DNA of 62,114 nucleotides from an uncultured Alphaproteobacteria bacterium. Its GTDB lineage: Bacteria; Pseudomonadota; Alphaproteobacteria; Caulobacterales; Caulobacteraceae. Where the stretch lies: contig CALETE010000008.1 in the NCBI GenBank assembly GCA_937920085.1, forward strand, positions 1 to 62,114, read 5' to 3'. Positions 44,979 through 53,989 of this stretch are shown in pieces (positions within the stretch are counted from its first letter, which is position 1; each line of letters opens with the position of its first letter). The translations under genes were made by a program, and so were the position numbers. Under the pieces are notes generated by a model that was not told the origin of the DNA, ran no database searches, and worked only from the letters and a program-made list of their open reading frames with translations.

Positions 44979-45500
44979 TCAGGTGACGGTGCGCCGCAGG
45001 ATAAATTCAAGATCAACGGTGGCACCGACCTTAAATCCATATTCGCCCACCTGCTCAAACCCGTGACGCTTGTAAAACCTCTGGGCACCCAGGTTTTCTG
45101 ACCAAACGCCAATCCAAAGATCCTTGGGGTTTTGGGCCAAAAGCCAGGCCATCACCTGGCCGAACAGGGTTGAGCCGGTCCCGCCATTCTGGTGAGATTT
45201 AAGCAGGTAGAAGCGCTTGAGTTCATAGGACTGCGGCCCGACCTCAGGGTGGGGTAAATCGCAAAGTCCAGCTGTGGCGAAGCCCACGACCTTTCCCTGA
45301 TCTTCCACAAGCCATGAGGCCTTAGACGGACTGACTAGGCTTAGTCGGGTGTCTTCCACATCGTAGGCGATAGCTAGATACGCAGTCAGGTCCGCCTGCG
45401 GATAGAGGTGCCCAAAGGTCTCAATAAAGGTCGCTGCCCCAATTTCGGAAAGGGTGTGAGCGTCGGATTCTTGAGCTTTACGTATGCTTAATTCGGTCAT
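44979..45500 (-). CDS. GNAT family N-acetyltransferase
   Basis: A 173-residue GNAT. ELKRFYLLKSHQNGGTGSTL near residues 83-103 is the acetyl-CoA loop and SENLGAQRFYKRHGFEQVGE motif B; the ending FKVGATVDLEFILRR is typical of this subgroup. ATG at 45500 (MTELSIRKAQ) is chosen over a start six codons upstream. Divergent from the deacetylase gene, with 34 bp between the starts. Confidence 0.87.
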   Translation of the reverse strand: MTELSIRKAQESDAHTLSEIGAATFIETFGHLYPQADLTAYLAIAYDVEDTRLSLVSPSKASWLVEDQGKVVGFATAGLCDLPHPEVGPQSYELKRFYLLKSHQNGGTGSTLFGQVMAWLLAQNPKDLWIGVWSENLGAQRFYKRHGFEQVGEYGFKVGATVDLEFILRRTVT

Positions 45501-45534
45501 AGACCAGACCCGCTTCATCCTGAGTGGAATCGAA

Positions 45535-46461
45535 ATGACGGTCGGGCTCTACACCCACGCCGATATGTTTGGCCATCATCCCGGAGCGGGACACGTCGAG
45601 CGGTCTGAAAGATTGACTGCGGTGCTCGACGCGCTTCAAGACGCTAGCGACCTTCGTCTGGAGCGTCGCGACGCGCCCTTGATCTCTAAAGCCGACCTTT
45701 GCGCCGTTCATCTTAGCAACTATGCGGACGCCATATTCGGCTCTGCGCCCACCTCGGGCCTCCTGATGTTGGACGACGACACCTTCATGTCGGCGGGCAG
45801 CCTTGATGCCGCTCGCCGCGCTGCTGGAGCCGTCACCCAAGCCGTAAGGGATGTGGCGGCGGGCCTTGGTGATCGCGCCTTCTGCGCCGTTCGCCCCCCT
45901 GGCCACCATGCCGAGCCGCACAAGCCCATGGGGTTTTGCATCTTCTCCAACGTCGCGGTGGCGGCACGCGCCGCGCAGGCCGCAGGCCTTCAGAAGGTGG
46001 CCGTGGTCGATTTTGACGTCCATCACGGCAATGGCACCCAGGCGGCCTTTGCGGGGGTTGAAGACTTATTCTTGGCCTCGGTCCAGCAATGGCCAATCTG
46101 GCCAGGCACGGGCCATCCCGACGAAGCTGCGCCGGCCAATATTCGAAATGCTGTTTCCCCGGCAAACGCCCCGGCAGAGGTCTGGCGTAAGGCATTTGAA
46201 AGTCTGATGCCGGACCTGGATGCCTTTGCCCCGGACCTCATTTTGATCTCCGCGGGCTTTGATGCCCACGCCAACGATCCTGTCGGCGACGCTGCGCAAA
46301 ATCTACAAGCTGAGGATTTTGAGTGGGCAACCCGTGCCATTGCCACCGTGGCCCGAAAGCACAGTAAGGGACGGATCGTGAGCTCCCTTGAGGGCGGTTA
46401 CGGCCTAAACGCCCTCGGCACTTCGGCTACGGCCCACGTCCGGGCCCTGCAGCTGGCTTGA
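45535..46461 (+). CDS. Histone deacetylase family protein
   Basis: A 308-residue zinc hydrolase of the HDAC/AcuC/APAH class. The charge-relay His-His is in RPPGHHAEPHKPMGFC, zinc ligands in DFDVHHGNGTQ and SAGFDAHANDP, and the catalytic pocket ends with EGGYGLNAL. It may remove acyl groups from small polyamines, proteins or other amides. ATG at 45535 has GAGTGGA upstream. Confidence 0.92.
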   Translation: MTVGLYTHADMFGHHPGAGHVERSERLTAVLDALQDASDLRLERRDAPLISKADLCAVHLSNYADAIFGSAPTSGLLMLDDDTFMSAGSLDAARRAAGAVTQAVRDVAAGLGDRAFCAVRPPGHHAEPHKPMGFCIFSNVAVAARAAQAAGLQKVAVVDFDVHHGNGTQAAFAGVEDLFLASVQQWPIWPGTGHPDEAAPANIRNAVSPANAPAEVWRKAFESLMPDLDAFAPDLILISAGFDAHANDPVGDAAQNLQAEDFEWATRAIATVARKHSKGRIVSSLEGGYGLNALGTSATAHVRALQLA

Positions 46462-46533
46462 GGATAACCACGATCCGCCGTTGCGGCGCGAGGTCTCCCT
46501 AACTAGGCTGTATGACGAACCAAGGGGATCCAG

Positions 46534-46776
46534 ATGGCGGACGCCACAGACATTGACGGCCTATCCTTCGAACAGGCCCTGGCCGAACTTGAGCGTATTG
46601 TCGGACAACTTGAGTCGGGCCAGGCGCCCCTGGAGGCCTCGATCGCGCTTTACGAACGCGGCGCCCTGTTGAAGTCCCATTGCGAGACCCGGCTGGAGGC
46701 TGCGCGCCTGCGGGTGGAAAAGATCGTGGTCGGTGCGGGCGGAGTCACAGGCGCAGAGCCTGCCGAGTTCAACTGA
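46534..46776 (+). CDS. xseB: Exodeoxyribonuclease VII small subunit
   Basis: An 80-residue XseB: LSFEQALAELERIVGQLESG and PLEASIALYERGALLKSHCE are the conserved helices that bind XseA. Cotranscribed with ispA, whose ATG overlaps the stop (TGATG). xseB-ispA-dxs is a widespread bacterial gene order. Confidence 0.95.
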   Translation: MADATDIDGLSFEQALAELERIVGQLESGQAPLEASIALYERGALLKSHCETRLEAARLRVEKIVVGAGGVTGAEPAEFN

Positions 46777-47660
46777 TGACGGCCGAGGTTGCGCGGCGGA
46801 TCGCTGAAACCGCCGATCTGGTCGCCGTGGCTCTAGATCAGTTGCTACCGCAAGCGCAGGGTCCAGAGGCTCGGTTAACTGAGGCCATGCGATATGCAGC
46901 CCTTGGCGGCGGCAAGCGGCTGCGGCCCTTCTTCGCCATGGAGACAGGGCGTCTATTCGACCTTGATGCCAAATCAGTGCTCCGGGCCGCATGCGCCGTG
47001 GAATGCGTGCACGCCTATAGTCTGGTCCACGATGACCTGCCTGCCATGGATGATGATGACCTGCGTCATGGTCGTCCGACCGTTCACAAGGCCTATGATG
47101 AGGCCACGGCCATTCTGGTCGGGGACGGGCTGCAGGCCGCGGCATTTGAAATCCTGGCCGACCCTGAGACCCACCCCGAGGGTCGCGTGCGGGCCGATCT
47201 GGTGCTCAAGCTGGCCATGGCCGCTGGGGCACGGGGTATGTGCGGCGGCCAAATGATCGACCTGCTGGGCGTTCGCGATGACTTGGATGCCGTAGCCCGT
47301 ATGCAGAGGCTGAAAACGGGCGCCCTGATTGCCGTGGCGTTTGAACTGCCGATGATCATGGCCCATGCCGCAGAGGCTGAGCGCCTAGCACTTATGAATT
47401 TTGCCCAGGATCTGGGCCTTGCCTACCAGATTGTCGATGATCTCCTAGACGCTGAAGGTAGTGACACAGCCCTCGGTAAGAAGGTCGGCAAGGACGCGGA
47501 AAAAGGCAAGGCGAACTATGTGACCCTGCTCGGTATTAGCGAAACGCGGCAAAGGCTGCGCCGACTGATTGCACAGACCCGGGCCCATCTGGACACCTTT
47601 GGCCGTCGCGGAGATTTCCTGAGAGACAGCGTTGATTTCGTGCTAGATCGCACTAACTGA
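46776..47660 (+). CDS. ispA: Farnesyl diphosphate synthase
   Basis: A 294-residue trans-prenyltransferase producing FPP. GGGKRLRPFF is the IPP site, DDLPAMDDDDLRHGRPT the first aspartate-rich motif (DDx4D, the bacterial FPPS form) and DDLLDAEG the second. An upstream in-frame start at 46680 lies inside xseB and is rejected. It supplies the polyprenyl synthase at 8084. Confidence 0.95.
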   Translation: MTAEVARRIAETADLVAVALDQLLPQAQGPEARLTEAMRYAALGGGKRLRPFFAMETGRLFDLDAKSVLRAACAVECVHAYSLVHDDLPAMDDDDLRHGRPTVHKAYDEATAILVGDGLQAAAFEILADPETHPEGRVRADLVLKLAMAAGARGMCGGQMIDLLGVRDDLDAVARMQRLKTGALIAVAFELPMIMAHAAEAERLALMNFAQDLGLAYQIVDDLLDAEGSDTALGKKVGKDAEKGKANYVTLLGISETRQRLRRLIAQTRAHLDTFGRRGDFLRDSVDFVLDRTN

Positions 47661-47689
47661 CGTCTCCGTTTTTCCAGTCCGCGTTGATC

Positions 47690-49606
47690 ATGCCGCCGCT
47701 CACCCCACTGCTAGATACGGTTGCCTTGCCGGCGGACACCCGCGGCTTCACCCTGCCACAGTTACGACAGCTGGCGGATGAATTGCGGGCAGAGACCATT
47801 GATGCGGTATCTCAAACCGGCGGGCACCTGGGTGCCGGGTTGGGTGTTGTCGAGCTGACGGTCGCCTTGCATCATGTGTATAAGACCCCCGACGACATTC
47901 TGATCTGGGACGTTGGACACCAGGCCTATCCCCACAAAATTCTCACCGGCCGGCGCGATCGTATCCGCACCCTGCGCCAGAGGGGCGGACTCTCGGGCTT
48001 CACCCGGCGTTCTGAAAGCGCATACGATCCATTCGGTGCGGCCCATGCCGGAACCTCGATCTCAGCTGCCCTCGGCTTCTGTGCCGCGCGGGATGCGACG
48101 GGGAAATCGAATGCCGTCGTCGCCGTCATTGGCGACGGCTCTATGAGCTCTGGCATGGCCTATGAGGCCATGAACAATGCCGCCGAGACCACAGGTCAGC
48201 TCACCGTCATCCTCAACGATAACGACATGTCTATCGCCCCGCCGGTTGGTGGGATGAGCGCCTATATGGCCCGTCTGGTTTCTGGAGGTGGATACCGGCA
48301 GATCCGCAAGATTGGGCGCTCTATGGCAGGTGCCTTGCCCAAACCCCTGTTGAATGCTGCGCGGAAGGCTGAAGAATTCGCCCGCGGTATGGTCACAGGT
48401 GGGACATTTTTCGAAGAGCTTGGCTTTTACTATGTCGGCCCCATTGATGGCCACGACATGGATGCCCTGGTGGCGATCCTAAAAAATGCACGGGATATCA
48501 AAGACAAGCCGGTCTTGGTCCATGTTGTGACGCAAAAGGGCAAGGGGTACCAACCCGCTGAGGCTGCTGCCGACAAGCTACACGCCGTCGCTAAATTCGA
48601 TGTTGTGACCGGCCAGCAGGCCAAGGGCCAGGCTGCCGCTCCGCAATACACCAAGGTTTTCGCCCAGGAACTGATCCGACAGGCAGAGCGTGACCCTAAG
48701 ATTGTCGCCGTCACGGCGGCCATGCCTTCGGGAACCGGCCTGGACATTTTCGGTGCGGCTTTTCCGGATCGCACCTTTGATGTTGGCATAGCCGAGCAGC
48801 ATGCCGTCACGTTTGCCGCGGGTCTGGCGGCAGACGGGATGAAGCCTTTTGCCGCGATCTATTCCACCTTCCTGCAGCGCGGCTATGATCAGGTGGTGCA
48901 CGACGTTGCCATCCAGAAGCTGCCTGTGCGCTTTGCCATGGATCGCGCAGGCCTTGTTGGCGCAGACGGTGCTACGCACGCGGGGTCCTTCGACATCGGC
49001 TATATGGGCGCGCTTCCCGGTATGGTGTTGATGGCTGCCGCTGACGAGGCTGAGCTGGCCCATATGGTTGCAACAGCTGTGGCCATTGATGATCGTCCCT
49101 CCGCCTTCCGCTATCCGCGCGGCGAGGGGATCGGTATCGCCCTGCCGGACATCGGACAGGTGCTAGAAATCGGCAAGGGCCGTATTGTCCGCGAAGGCAC
49201 CGCTGTAGCCATCCTTTCCTTCGGGACGCGACTGGCTGAAAGCTTGAAGGCCGCGGATATGCTGGCGGCCCGGGGGTTCTCGACCACGGTTGCAGATGCC
49301 CGCTTTGCAAAGCCCCTGGACATTGATCTGATCCTGCGTCTGGCCCGGGAACACGAAGCCCTGATCACCGTAGAGGAGGGGGCCATGGGCGGGTTTGGTG
49401 CCTTTGTCCTGCAGGCCCTTGCGCAGCATGGGGCCCTGGATCGGGGTCTTAAGATTCGCACCCTGACCCTGCCCGACATCTTCCAAGATCATGACAAGCC
49501 CGAGGCCATGTACGTGCAGGCGGGCCTGGATGCGGAGGGCATAGCCAAGAGTGCGCTCTCAGCCCTTGGTATCGATCATGTCTCGGTTGCGGGTTTGCGC
49601 GCCTAG
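47690..49606 (+). CDS. dxs: 1-deoxy-D-xylulose-5-phosphate synthase
   Basis: A 638-residue thiamine enzyme, the first step of the MEP pathway, joining pyruvate and glyceraldehyde-3-phosphate. GHQAYPHKILTGR near residue 80, the ThDP motif IGDGSMSSGMAYEAMNN near 150-167 and the DFDIGxAEQHA-like DVGIAEQHAVTFAAGLA near 365 are present. The ATG at 47690 follows a TTG two codons earlier. Third gene of xseB-ispA-dxs. Confidence 0.96.
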   Translation: MPPLTPLLDTVALPADTRGFTLPQLRQLADELRAETIDAVSQTGGHLGAGLGVVELTVALHHVYKTPDDILIWDVGHQAYPHKILTGRRDRIRTLRQRGGLSGFTRRSESAYDPFGAAHAGTSISAALGFCAARDATGKSNAVVAVIGDGSMSSGMAYEAMNNAAETTGQLTVILNDNDMSIAPPVGGMSAYMARLVSGGGYRQIRKIGRSMAGALPKPLLNAARKAEEFARGMVTGGTFFEELGFYYVGPIDGHDMDALVAILKNARDIKDKPVLVHVVTQKGKGYQPAEAAADKLHAVAKFDVVTGQQAKGQAAAPQYTKVFAQELIRQAERDPKIVAVTAAMPSGTGLDIFGAAFPDRTFDVGIAEQHAVTFAAGLAADGMKPFAAIYSTFLQRGYDQVVHDVAIQKLPVRFAMDRAGLVGADGATHAGSFDIGYMGALPGMVLMAAADEAELAHMVATAVAIDDRPSAFRYPRGEGIGIALPDIGQVLEIGKGRIVREGTAVAILSFGTRLAESLKAADMLAARGFSTTVADARFAKPLDIDLILRLAREHEALITVEEGAMGGFGAFVLQALAQHGALDRGLKIRTLTLPDIFQDHDKPEAMYVQAGLDAEGIAKSALSALGIDHVSVAGLRA

Positions 49607-50091
49607 CCGCAAACCCGAAGAAACTTCCGCACATCGCCAGGATTTGCCGGAGCGGGCCCGACAGTCTCGCCCATAATGGTGAAGGCCAAAACCCCGGTCT
49701 TGGCAAAGACCCTGAAGAATGGTGCCTTGGTGGACGCTTCGACCACCGCGCGAGAGGCCCCCGAATCTGAGTTTGCGTCCACCTCGCCCCGCAGGGTGCT
49801 GGCGGTGCCCCCAGAGTTCAGCGTGACGCTGGCGGGCCAGGGGGCAGGAAGACCGATGGCATTTGTCCAGATCACCCCGGACTTCTTTGTCGCCACACGC
49901 CTTTGCATGGCCACCTGGAACACCACCTGGCCACTGGCAGGTTGGCAGGTCATCTGCACGATCGGTCCCGCGCTTTCGGCATAGGTAAAGACCGCCGGTG
50001 CCGCCTTGGGGGTCTCTAGGCTCCAGGCGCCGGGGGGCGGGGTCTGGCCAATAGCCTGAGCCAGGGCGACAAGGTTTATCAGGGCAAGCAT
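49603..50091 (-). CDS. Hypothetical exported protein
   Basis: A 162-residue protein with a hydrophobic start (ALINLVALAQAIGQT) suggestive of a signal peptide, then a beta-rich chain with two cysteines (CQP near 50 and the terminal LRVCG). I recognise no family. It lies convergently against dxs with a 4-base CTAG stop overlap and 40 bp before flgH. Confidence 0.65.
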   Translation of the reverse strand: MLALINLVALAQAIGQTPPPGAWSLETPKAAPAVFTYAESAGPIVQMTCQPASGQVVFQVAMQRRVATKKSGVIWTNAIGLPAPWPASVTLNSGGTASTLRGEVDANSDSGASRAVVEASTKAPFFRVFAKTGVLAFTIMGETVGPAPANPGDVRKFLRVCG

Positions 50092-50131
50092 GCCGTTATT
50101 TTAGCACTGCGATTGAGCCCGCGCGAGCGGT

Positions 50132-50863
50132 CTAAAACGGACTGAACTTTTGGACCAGGGCCACGCCGGCTGGGGTCCTCTGGGCCAGGGAAATGTCGCC
50201 TCGGCCGCCATAGCTGATCCGGGCCTCTGCGATCTGGGTGTGCTTGATGGTGTTGGATGAGGAAATGTCTTCGGGACGGACAATGCCGGCCACGGTCAGT
50301 TGCCTTAGTTCCGCGTTGGTCCGGACTTCCTGGGTGCCCTGAATGACCAGATTTCCGTTGGGAAGGACCGTTGTCACAACCGCGGCTATGGTCAGCAGGA
50401 TCTTCTCAGAGCGATTGACGCTGCCAGCACCGGCATTTGCCGAGGCCGAGGATGTATCCAGAGCCGTTGTCGGATCAAAACCACCCGGCAAAATCTTCCC
50501 AAGGCTGGATTCAAGACCCAAGAGGTTTGTTACGCCAGCCTTCATGGTCGAAGTCCGGGTCGCTGTCGAGGCGTTGGATGTCTTGGCGCTATCATCAATA
50601 TCGATTTGAACGGTCAGAATATCGCCCACCTTGGCGGCGCGCTGATCAATGAAAAAGGCCCGGGCGCCGCTACGCCACAAGGAATTGGCCGAAGCTGGCT
50701 GGCTGACGCGATCCGTGTTGGCCGCAAGGATCACCTGCTCGCGGGGCACCAGGGCCGAGGGATAACCCACGGGGGCCATTTCAGGTCCGCGGACAACATC
50801 CTTTATGGTGGAGCAGGCGGCCAGGGGGGCCAGGGCGATAAGCGCGAGGTAGGAAAGACGCAT
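50132..50863 (-). CDS. flgH: Flagellar L-ring lipoprotein FlgH
   Basis: A 243-residue lipoprotein (lipobox LAAC, Cys17) that builds the outer-membrane L-ring bushing. SLWRSGARAFFIDQRAAKVG and DILTVQID, then NGNLVIQGTQEVRTN and EARISYGGRGDISLAQ are FlgH blocks. ATG at 50863 has AAGG before it; GTG at 50878 overlapping the flgA stop is an alternative. Last gene of flgF-flgG-flgA-flgH. Confidence 0.95.
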   Translation of the reverse strand: MRLSYLALIALAPLAACSTIKDVVRGPEMAPVGYPSALVPREQVILAANTDRVSQPASANSLWRSGARAFFIDQRAAKVGDILTVQIDIDDSAKTSNASTATRTSTMKAGVTNLLGLESSLGKILPGGFDPTTALDTSSASANAGAGSVNRSEKILLTIAAVVTTVLPNGNLVIQGTQEVRTNAELRQLTVAGIVRPEDISSSNTIKHTQIAEARISYGGRGDISLAQRTPAGVALVQKFSPF

Positions 50864-50877
50864 CTGGTGAACCTTCA

Positions 50878-51603
50878 CTATCGGAGTGCGAGTTGAGTAC
50901 GGGATGCGGCGCGGACCTGATCAACCAGCGGGCCGACGACGGCCTGTCCGGGGCCAGAGGCCACAGCCTGGATGATCTTCTTTGACGCAGTGTTTTGAAT
51001 ATCGATGGGCTCGCCTACCGCCGCAGCACCTACAGCCTTGGCCTGCAGGGTGAGACTGATCCCCTCAGCCTGATAGGTGACATTGACCAAATCGCCGGGC
51101 CTGATCACCACCTGAGCCGAGACATCATGCCTTGCGGCAGCTGCCCCCATCCGCAGGGGGCGCTTGGCCACCATGCCAATCAGTTGATCGGCATCTGACG
51201 CTGAGTCGCTTGGGGCGGAGGCGACCTTGGCCCAAATCAGGTCCGTAGGCTGAACCATCTCACCGGCAGACAGATTGCGGGAATAGGTAAGGACATCGAT
51301 ATTTGCCCTCTGGGCCGCAGCCGGTTGGCCACTGACAATGATCCGGCGCAGGCCTTCGCTATTAGCCCAGTCCAAGCCGTTACGGTGCGCGATGCTTTGG
51401 ACAAGAGCTGCGTCCAGCACCGTAGTTTGGCCTTCCCGCGACGCGACAACGATCTGCCCTGCAGCCCTGGCATTGTCGAAGATTTCGCCAAGGGTGATGA
51501 CGCCGTCGGGATCGAAAATTTGCGCCTTCAAGGTCACGGTTTGGCCAGCCCATGCGGGAAGGGCCACGAGGGCGAGGCTTAAAGCAAGGGCGATACGACG
51601 CAT
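50878..51603 (-). CDS. flgA: Flagellar P-ring assembly chaperone FlgA
   Basis: A 241-residue exported protein with a signal peptide ending ALPAWAG and a C-terminal SAF domain (YSRNLSAGEMVQPTDLIWAK; KRPLRMGAAA; VTYQAEGISLTLQAKA). FlgA chaperones P-ring subunit FlgI. The gene sits between flgG and flgH, the Caulobacter order. Confidence 0.93.
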   Translation of the reverse strand: MRRIALALSLALVALPAWAGQTVTLKAQIFDPDGVITLGEIFDNARAAGQIVVASREGQTTVLDAALVQSIAHRNGLDWANSEGLRRIIVSGQPAAAQRANIDVLTYSRNLSAGEMVQPTDLIWAKVASAPSDSASDADQLIGMVAKRPLRMGAAAARHDVSAQVVIRPGDLVNVTYQAEGISLTLQAKAVGAAAVGEPIDIQNTASKKIIQAVASGPGQAVVGPLVDQVRAASRTQLALR

Positions 51604-51606
51604 GAC

Positions 51607-52395
51607 CTAGCCCTTCAGCTGGTTAGCGGCTGAAAGCATCTGGTCTGCCGACGTAATGACTTTGGAATTCATCTCATAGGCCCGCTGGGCGACGATGAGG
51701 GCAGTGATTTCGCTGACGGCATCAACGTTCGAGGCTTCGGTATAACCCTGCAGCATTGTGCCAATGCCAGCGGTTCCAGGCACGCCGGTGGTTGGGGCGC
51801 CGGAGGCACCGCTCTGCAGGAACATATTATCGCCGATGGGCTCCAGGCCACCTTCATTCAAGAAGGTCGCTAATTCCAGGTTCCCAACAATGCTTGGGGC
51901 GGTCTGACCGGCTTGGTTGACCTGGACCTGGCCGGACTTGGAGATGCTGATGTCCGTCGCATCGGCAGGAATGACCACGGCGGGTTGCACCTGATAGCCA
52001 TCCTTGGTCACCAACTGGCCCTGGTCATTGACCGATAGGTCCCCAGCCCGCGTGTAAGAAATTTCACCAGAGGGCATCAGGACCTGAAGATAACCGCGGC
52101 CTTGGATGGCGACGTCAAGCTTATTGCCGGTCTGGGTTAGGGCACCCTGCTCATTGATCCGATAGGTCGAGCCGGCCTTTACGCCTGCGCCGATTTGGAT
52201 GCCTGTCGGGACGATCGTCCCCTGATCCGACGATTGGGCACCGGCCCGCTCAAGGCTCTGATAGAGCAGGTCCTGAAACTCGGCGCGCTGCCGCTTGAAC
52301 CCGATTGTGTTCATGTTGGCGATGTTGTTGGAGATGACCTCAACATTCAGCTGTTGGGCGGCCATGCCTGTCGCAGCGGTTCTAAGGGCTTGCAT
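51607..52395 (-). CDS. flgG: Flagellar distal rod protein FlgG
   Basis: A 262-residue rod protein: N-terminal QQLNVEVISNNIANMNTIGF and KRQRAEFQDLLYQ, ITIPxGIQIGAGVKAG-type segment and C-terminal SNVDAVSEITALIVAQRAYE. Length matches FlgG. Three bases upstream of flgA and 13 from flgF. Confidence 0.95.
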   Translation of the reverse strand: MQALRTAATGMAAQQLNVEVISNNIANMNTIGFKRQRAEFQDLLYQSLERAGAQSSDQGTIVPTGIQIGAGVKAGSTYRINEQGALTQTGNKLDVAIQGRGYLQVLMPSGEISYTRAGDLSVNDQGQLVTKDGYQVQPAVVIPADATDISISKSGQVQVNQAGQTAPSIVGNLELATFLNEGGLEPIGDNMFLQSGASGAPTTGVPGTAGIGTMLQGYTEASNVDAVSEITALIVAQRAYEMNSKVITSADQMLSAANQLKG

Positions 52396-52408
52396 TACCT
52401 AGATTTCC

Positions 52409-53146
52409 CTATTGTGTTCGACCCATGCGCTCGACCGAGCGCCGGGAGAGTTCAGCGGTGGAATCCATCATCTTGGCCATGGACTCATAGGCCCGGGTCA
52501 CCTCGATCATTCGGGTGATTTCGGTGATGGAGTTGACGTTGGAATTTTCCAGCATGGATTGGTGAACCACGGCGGTCGTAAGGGCCTGCGGCTGCTGGTT
52601 GGACGTGTTCCGGTAGAGGTTGTCGCCGGCCTTATCTAGGGCCGAAAGCGTGTCGAACTTGACGACAGCCACCTTGCCGACCCGCTCCGTTCCCTGGCTG
52701 ATGGTGCCGTCAGTGGCGATGGCCACGGGCCCCTTTTGCGGATCAAGGGTGATTTCGCCGCCGCCCTCATCGAGGACCGGTTGCCCAGCCTGGGTCACCA
52801 GCCTGCCGGTATCATCCATGCGGAAGTGACCATCGCGGGTGTAGCGCTCGCCACCAGATGCCGAAATCTTGAAGAAGCCAGGCCCTTCAATGCCGAGGTC
52901 CAGGGGGGCGGAGGTGTTGTGCAAGGCTGCTGGGGTGAAGTCCCGCGCCACGCCGACATCCAGAGCAAATTTTACCGGCTTTGGGCCGTCAAGCGTGAAG
53001 GCTGGCGCGGCCGGGTCGGTCTTGACCAGCAGGCTCTCGACCTTGAATCCAGTGGTATCGGCATTGGCGATATTGTTCGCCACGATGTCGAGCTCGTGGC
53101 GCAGGGTCATCTGCCGCGACAGGCCAACATAGAGGGCGTTATCCAT
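52409..53146 (-). CDS. flgF: Flagellar proximal rod protein FlgF
   Basis: A 245-residue rod protein: LRHELDIVANNIANADTTGF at the start, then GFFKISASGGERYTRDGHF in the middle, and the C-terminus NSITEITRMIEVTRAYESMA. Its sigma-54 promoter is 47 bp upstream at 53193-53207, and a CtrA-type site lies on the same strand further up. Confidence 0.94.
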   Translation of the reverse strand: MDNALYVGLSRQMTLRHELDIVANNIANADTTGFKVESLLVKTDPAAPAFTLDGPKPVKFALDVGVARDFTPAALHNTSAPLDLGIEGPGFFKISASGGERYTRDGHFRMDDTGRLVTQAGQPVLDEGGGEITLDPQKGPVAIATDGTISQGTERVGKVAVVKFDTLSALDKAGDNLYRNTSNQQPQALTTAVVHQSMLENSNVNSITEITRMIEVTRAYESMAKMMDSTAELSRRSVERMGRTQ

Positions 53147-53192
53147 TCAAATCCGACCTGCATCCAGCTCAGGGGTGAGCGGGTCAGACCAT

Positions 53193-53207
53193 GCAAGGAT
53201 TGGGCCA
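53193..53207 (-). promoter_or_regulatory. Sigma-54 promoter of flgF-flgG-flgA-flgH
   Basis: Minus strand TGGCCC-AATCC-TTGC has GG and GC at correct sigma-54 spacing, 47 bp from the flgF ATG. One base of the -24 region differs from consensus TGGCAC. Confidence 0.65.
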
Positions 53208-53238
53208 GCTGAATAATCTAATAAAATCAGCAATTAGA

Positions 53239-53246
53239 ATGGTTAA
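53239..53246 (-). promoter_or_regulatory. Candidate CtrA half-type site (TTAACCAT)
   Basis: The minus strand reads TTAACCAT, an 8-mer reported among CtrA-type motifs in Caulobacter. It lies between flgF and fliL. Confidence 0.35.
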
Positions 53247-53258
53247 TTTCCGCCAGTC

Positions 53259-53271
53259 GGCGAATTTTGCC
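53259..53271. promoter_or_regulatory. Palindromic enhancer-like element, copy 3
   Basis: GGCGAATTTTGCC, followed by CGG, matches the element at 16866-16878 at 12 of 13 positions. It lies 52 bp upstream of the flgF sigma-54 promoter and could serve as an FlbD-type activator site there. Confidence 0.5.
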
Positions 53272-53313
53272 CGGCATGTTTCCGCTGAGCAGGACCCGGA
53301 AAAAAACCGATCA

Positions 53314-53328
53314 TTAACCAAGTTCAAC
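53314..53328 (+). promoter_or_regulatory. Degenerate CtrA box before fliL
   Basis: TTAA-CCAAGTT-CAAC has correct N7 spacing with two mismatches in the second half-site, 38 bp before the fliL GTG. In Caulobacter fliLM is CtrA dependent. Confidence 0.35.
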
Positions 53329-53365
53329 GCATGATTAGGACATTAGAGTCTAAGGAATCGCGCGC

Positions 53366-53971
53366 GTGGCCAGCAAGAAAGACGCCGAGGACGACGTCCC
53401 GGAAGGCGAAGACGGCGAAGTCTCGGCCGAGGCCGGCGGCAAGAAGAAGCCGCCTATGATGATCATCATCATCGCAGCCGTCGTGCTGGTGCTTGCCCTA
53501 GGCGGCGGTGGCGCAGCTTTCTTCCTGCTGAAGCCGAAACCCGAAGCCAGTGCCGAGAAGGACAAAAAGGGCGAGCACGGGAAAAAGAAAGACGAAAAAA
53601 AGGAAGAGAAAAAGGGCGAAGGCAAGGACGAAAAGGCGCTCGTCACCGTCAAAGAAGGGCCGGAGGGCGTGATGTTCGCGACCCTGCCCAATGTGGTGGT
53701 CAACATGCAGGCCGCAGATGGTCGCCCGACCTATCTGAAGCTGAAACTGACCCTTGAAGTTCCTGATCAGGAAACCGCTGATGCCATCGAGCCAGCCATG
53801 CCCCGTCTGCAGGACATGTTTCAATCTTTTCTGCGTGAACTGCGACCTGAAGATCTTCAGGGTTCGCAAGGATCTTATCAACTTCGAACTGAGATACTGC
53901 GGCGTGTGAACCTGGTGATCGCCCCCGCAAAGGTGAATGCCGTCCTGATTGAGGAGATGCTGATCAACTAG
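53366..53971 (+). CDS. fliL: Flagellar basal body-associated protein FliL
   Basis: A 201-residue protein with one membrane helix (about 31-53), a Lys/Glu/Gly-rich linker (about 65-95) and a C-terminal FliL domain (LPNVVVNMQAADGRPTYLKL onward, ending IAPAKVNAVLIEEML). GTG start with AAGGA upstream. FliL stabilises the stator at high load. First gene of the fliL-fliM unit. Confidence 0.93.
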   Translation: MASKKDAEDDVPEGEDGEVSAEAGGKKKPPMMIIIIAAVVLVLALGGGGAAFFLLKPKPEASAEKDKKGEHGKKKDEKKEEKKGEGKDEKALVTVKEGPEGVMFATLPNVVVNMQAADGRPTYLKLKLTLEVPDQETADAIEPAMPRLQDMFQSFLRELRPEDLQGSQGSYQLRTEILRRVNLVIAPAKVNAVLIEEMLIN

Positions 53972-53989
53972 GCGCAAAGCCTTGGTTGC

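Noticed and set aside
46680..46775. Upstream in-frame start for ispA within xseB
   Set aside because: It would overlap xseB by almost 100 bp and the added residues have no prenyltransferase character; the TGATG start fits coupling.
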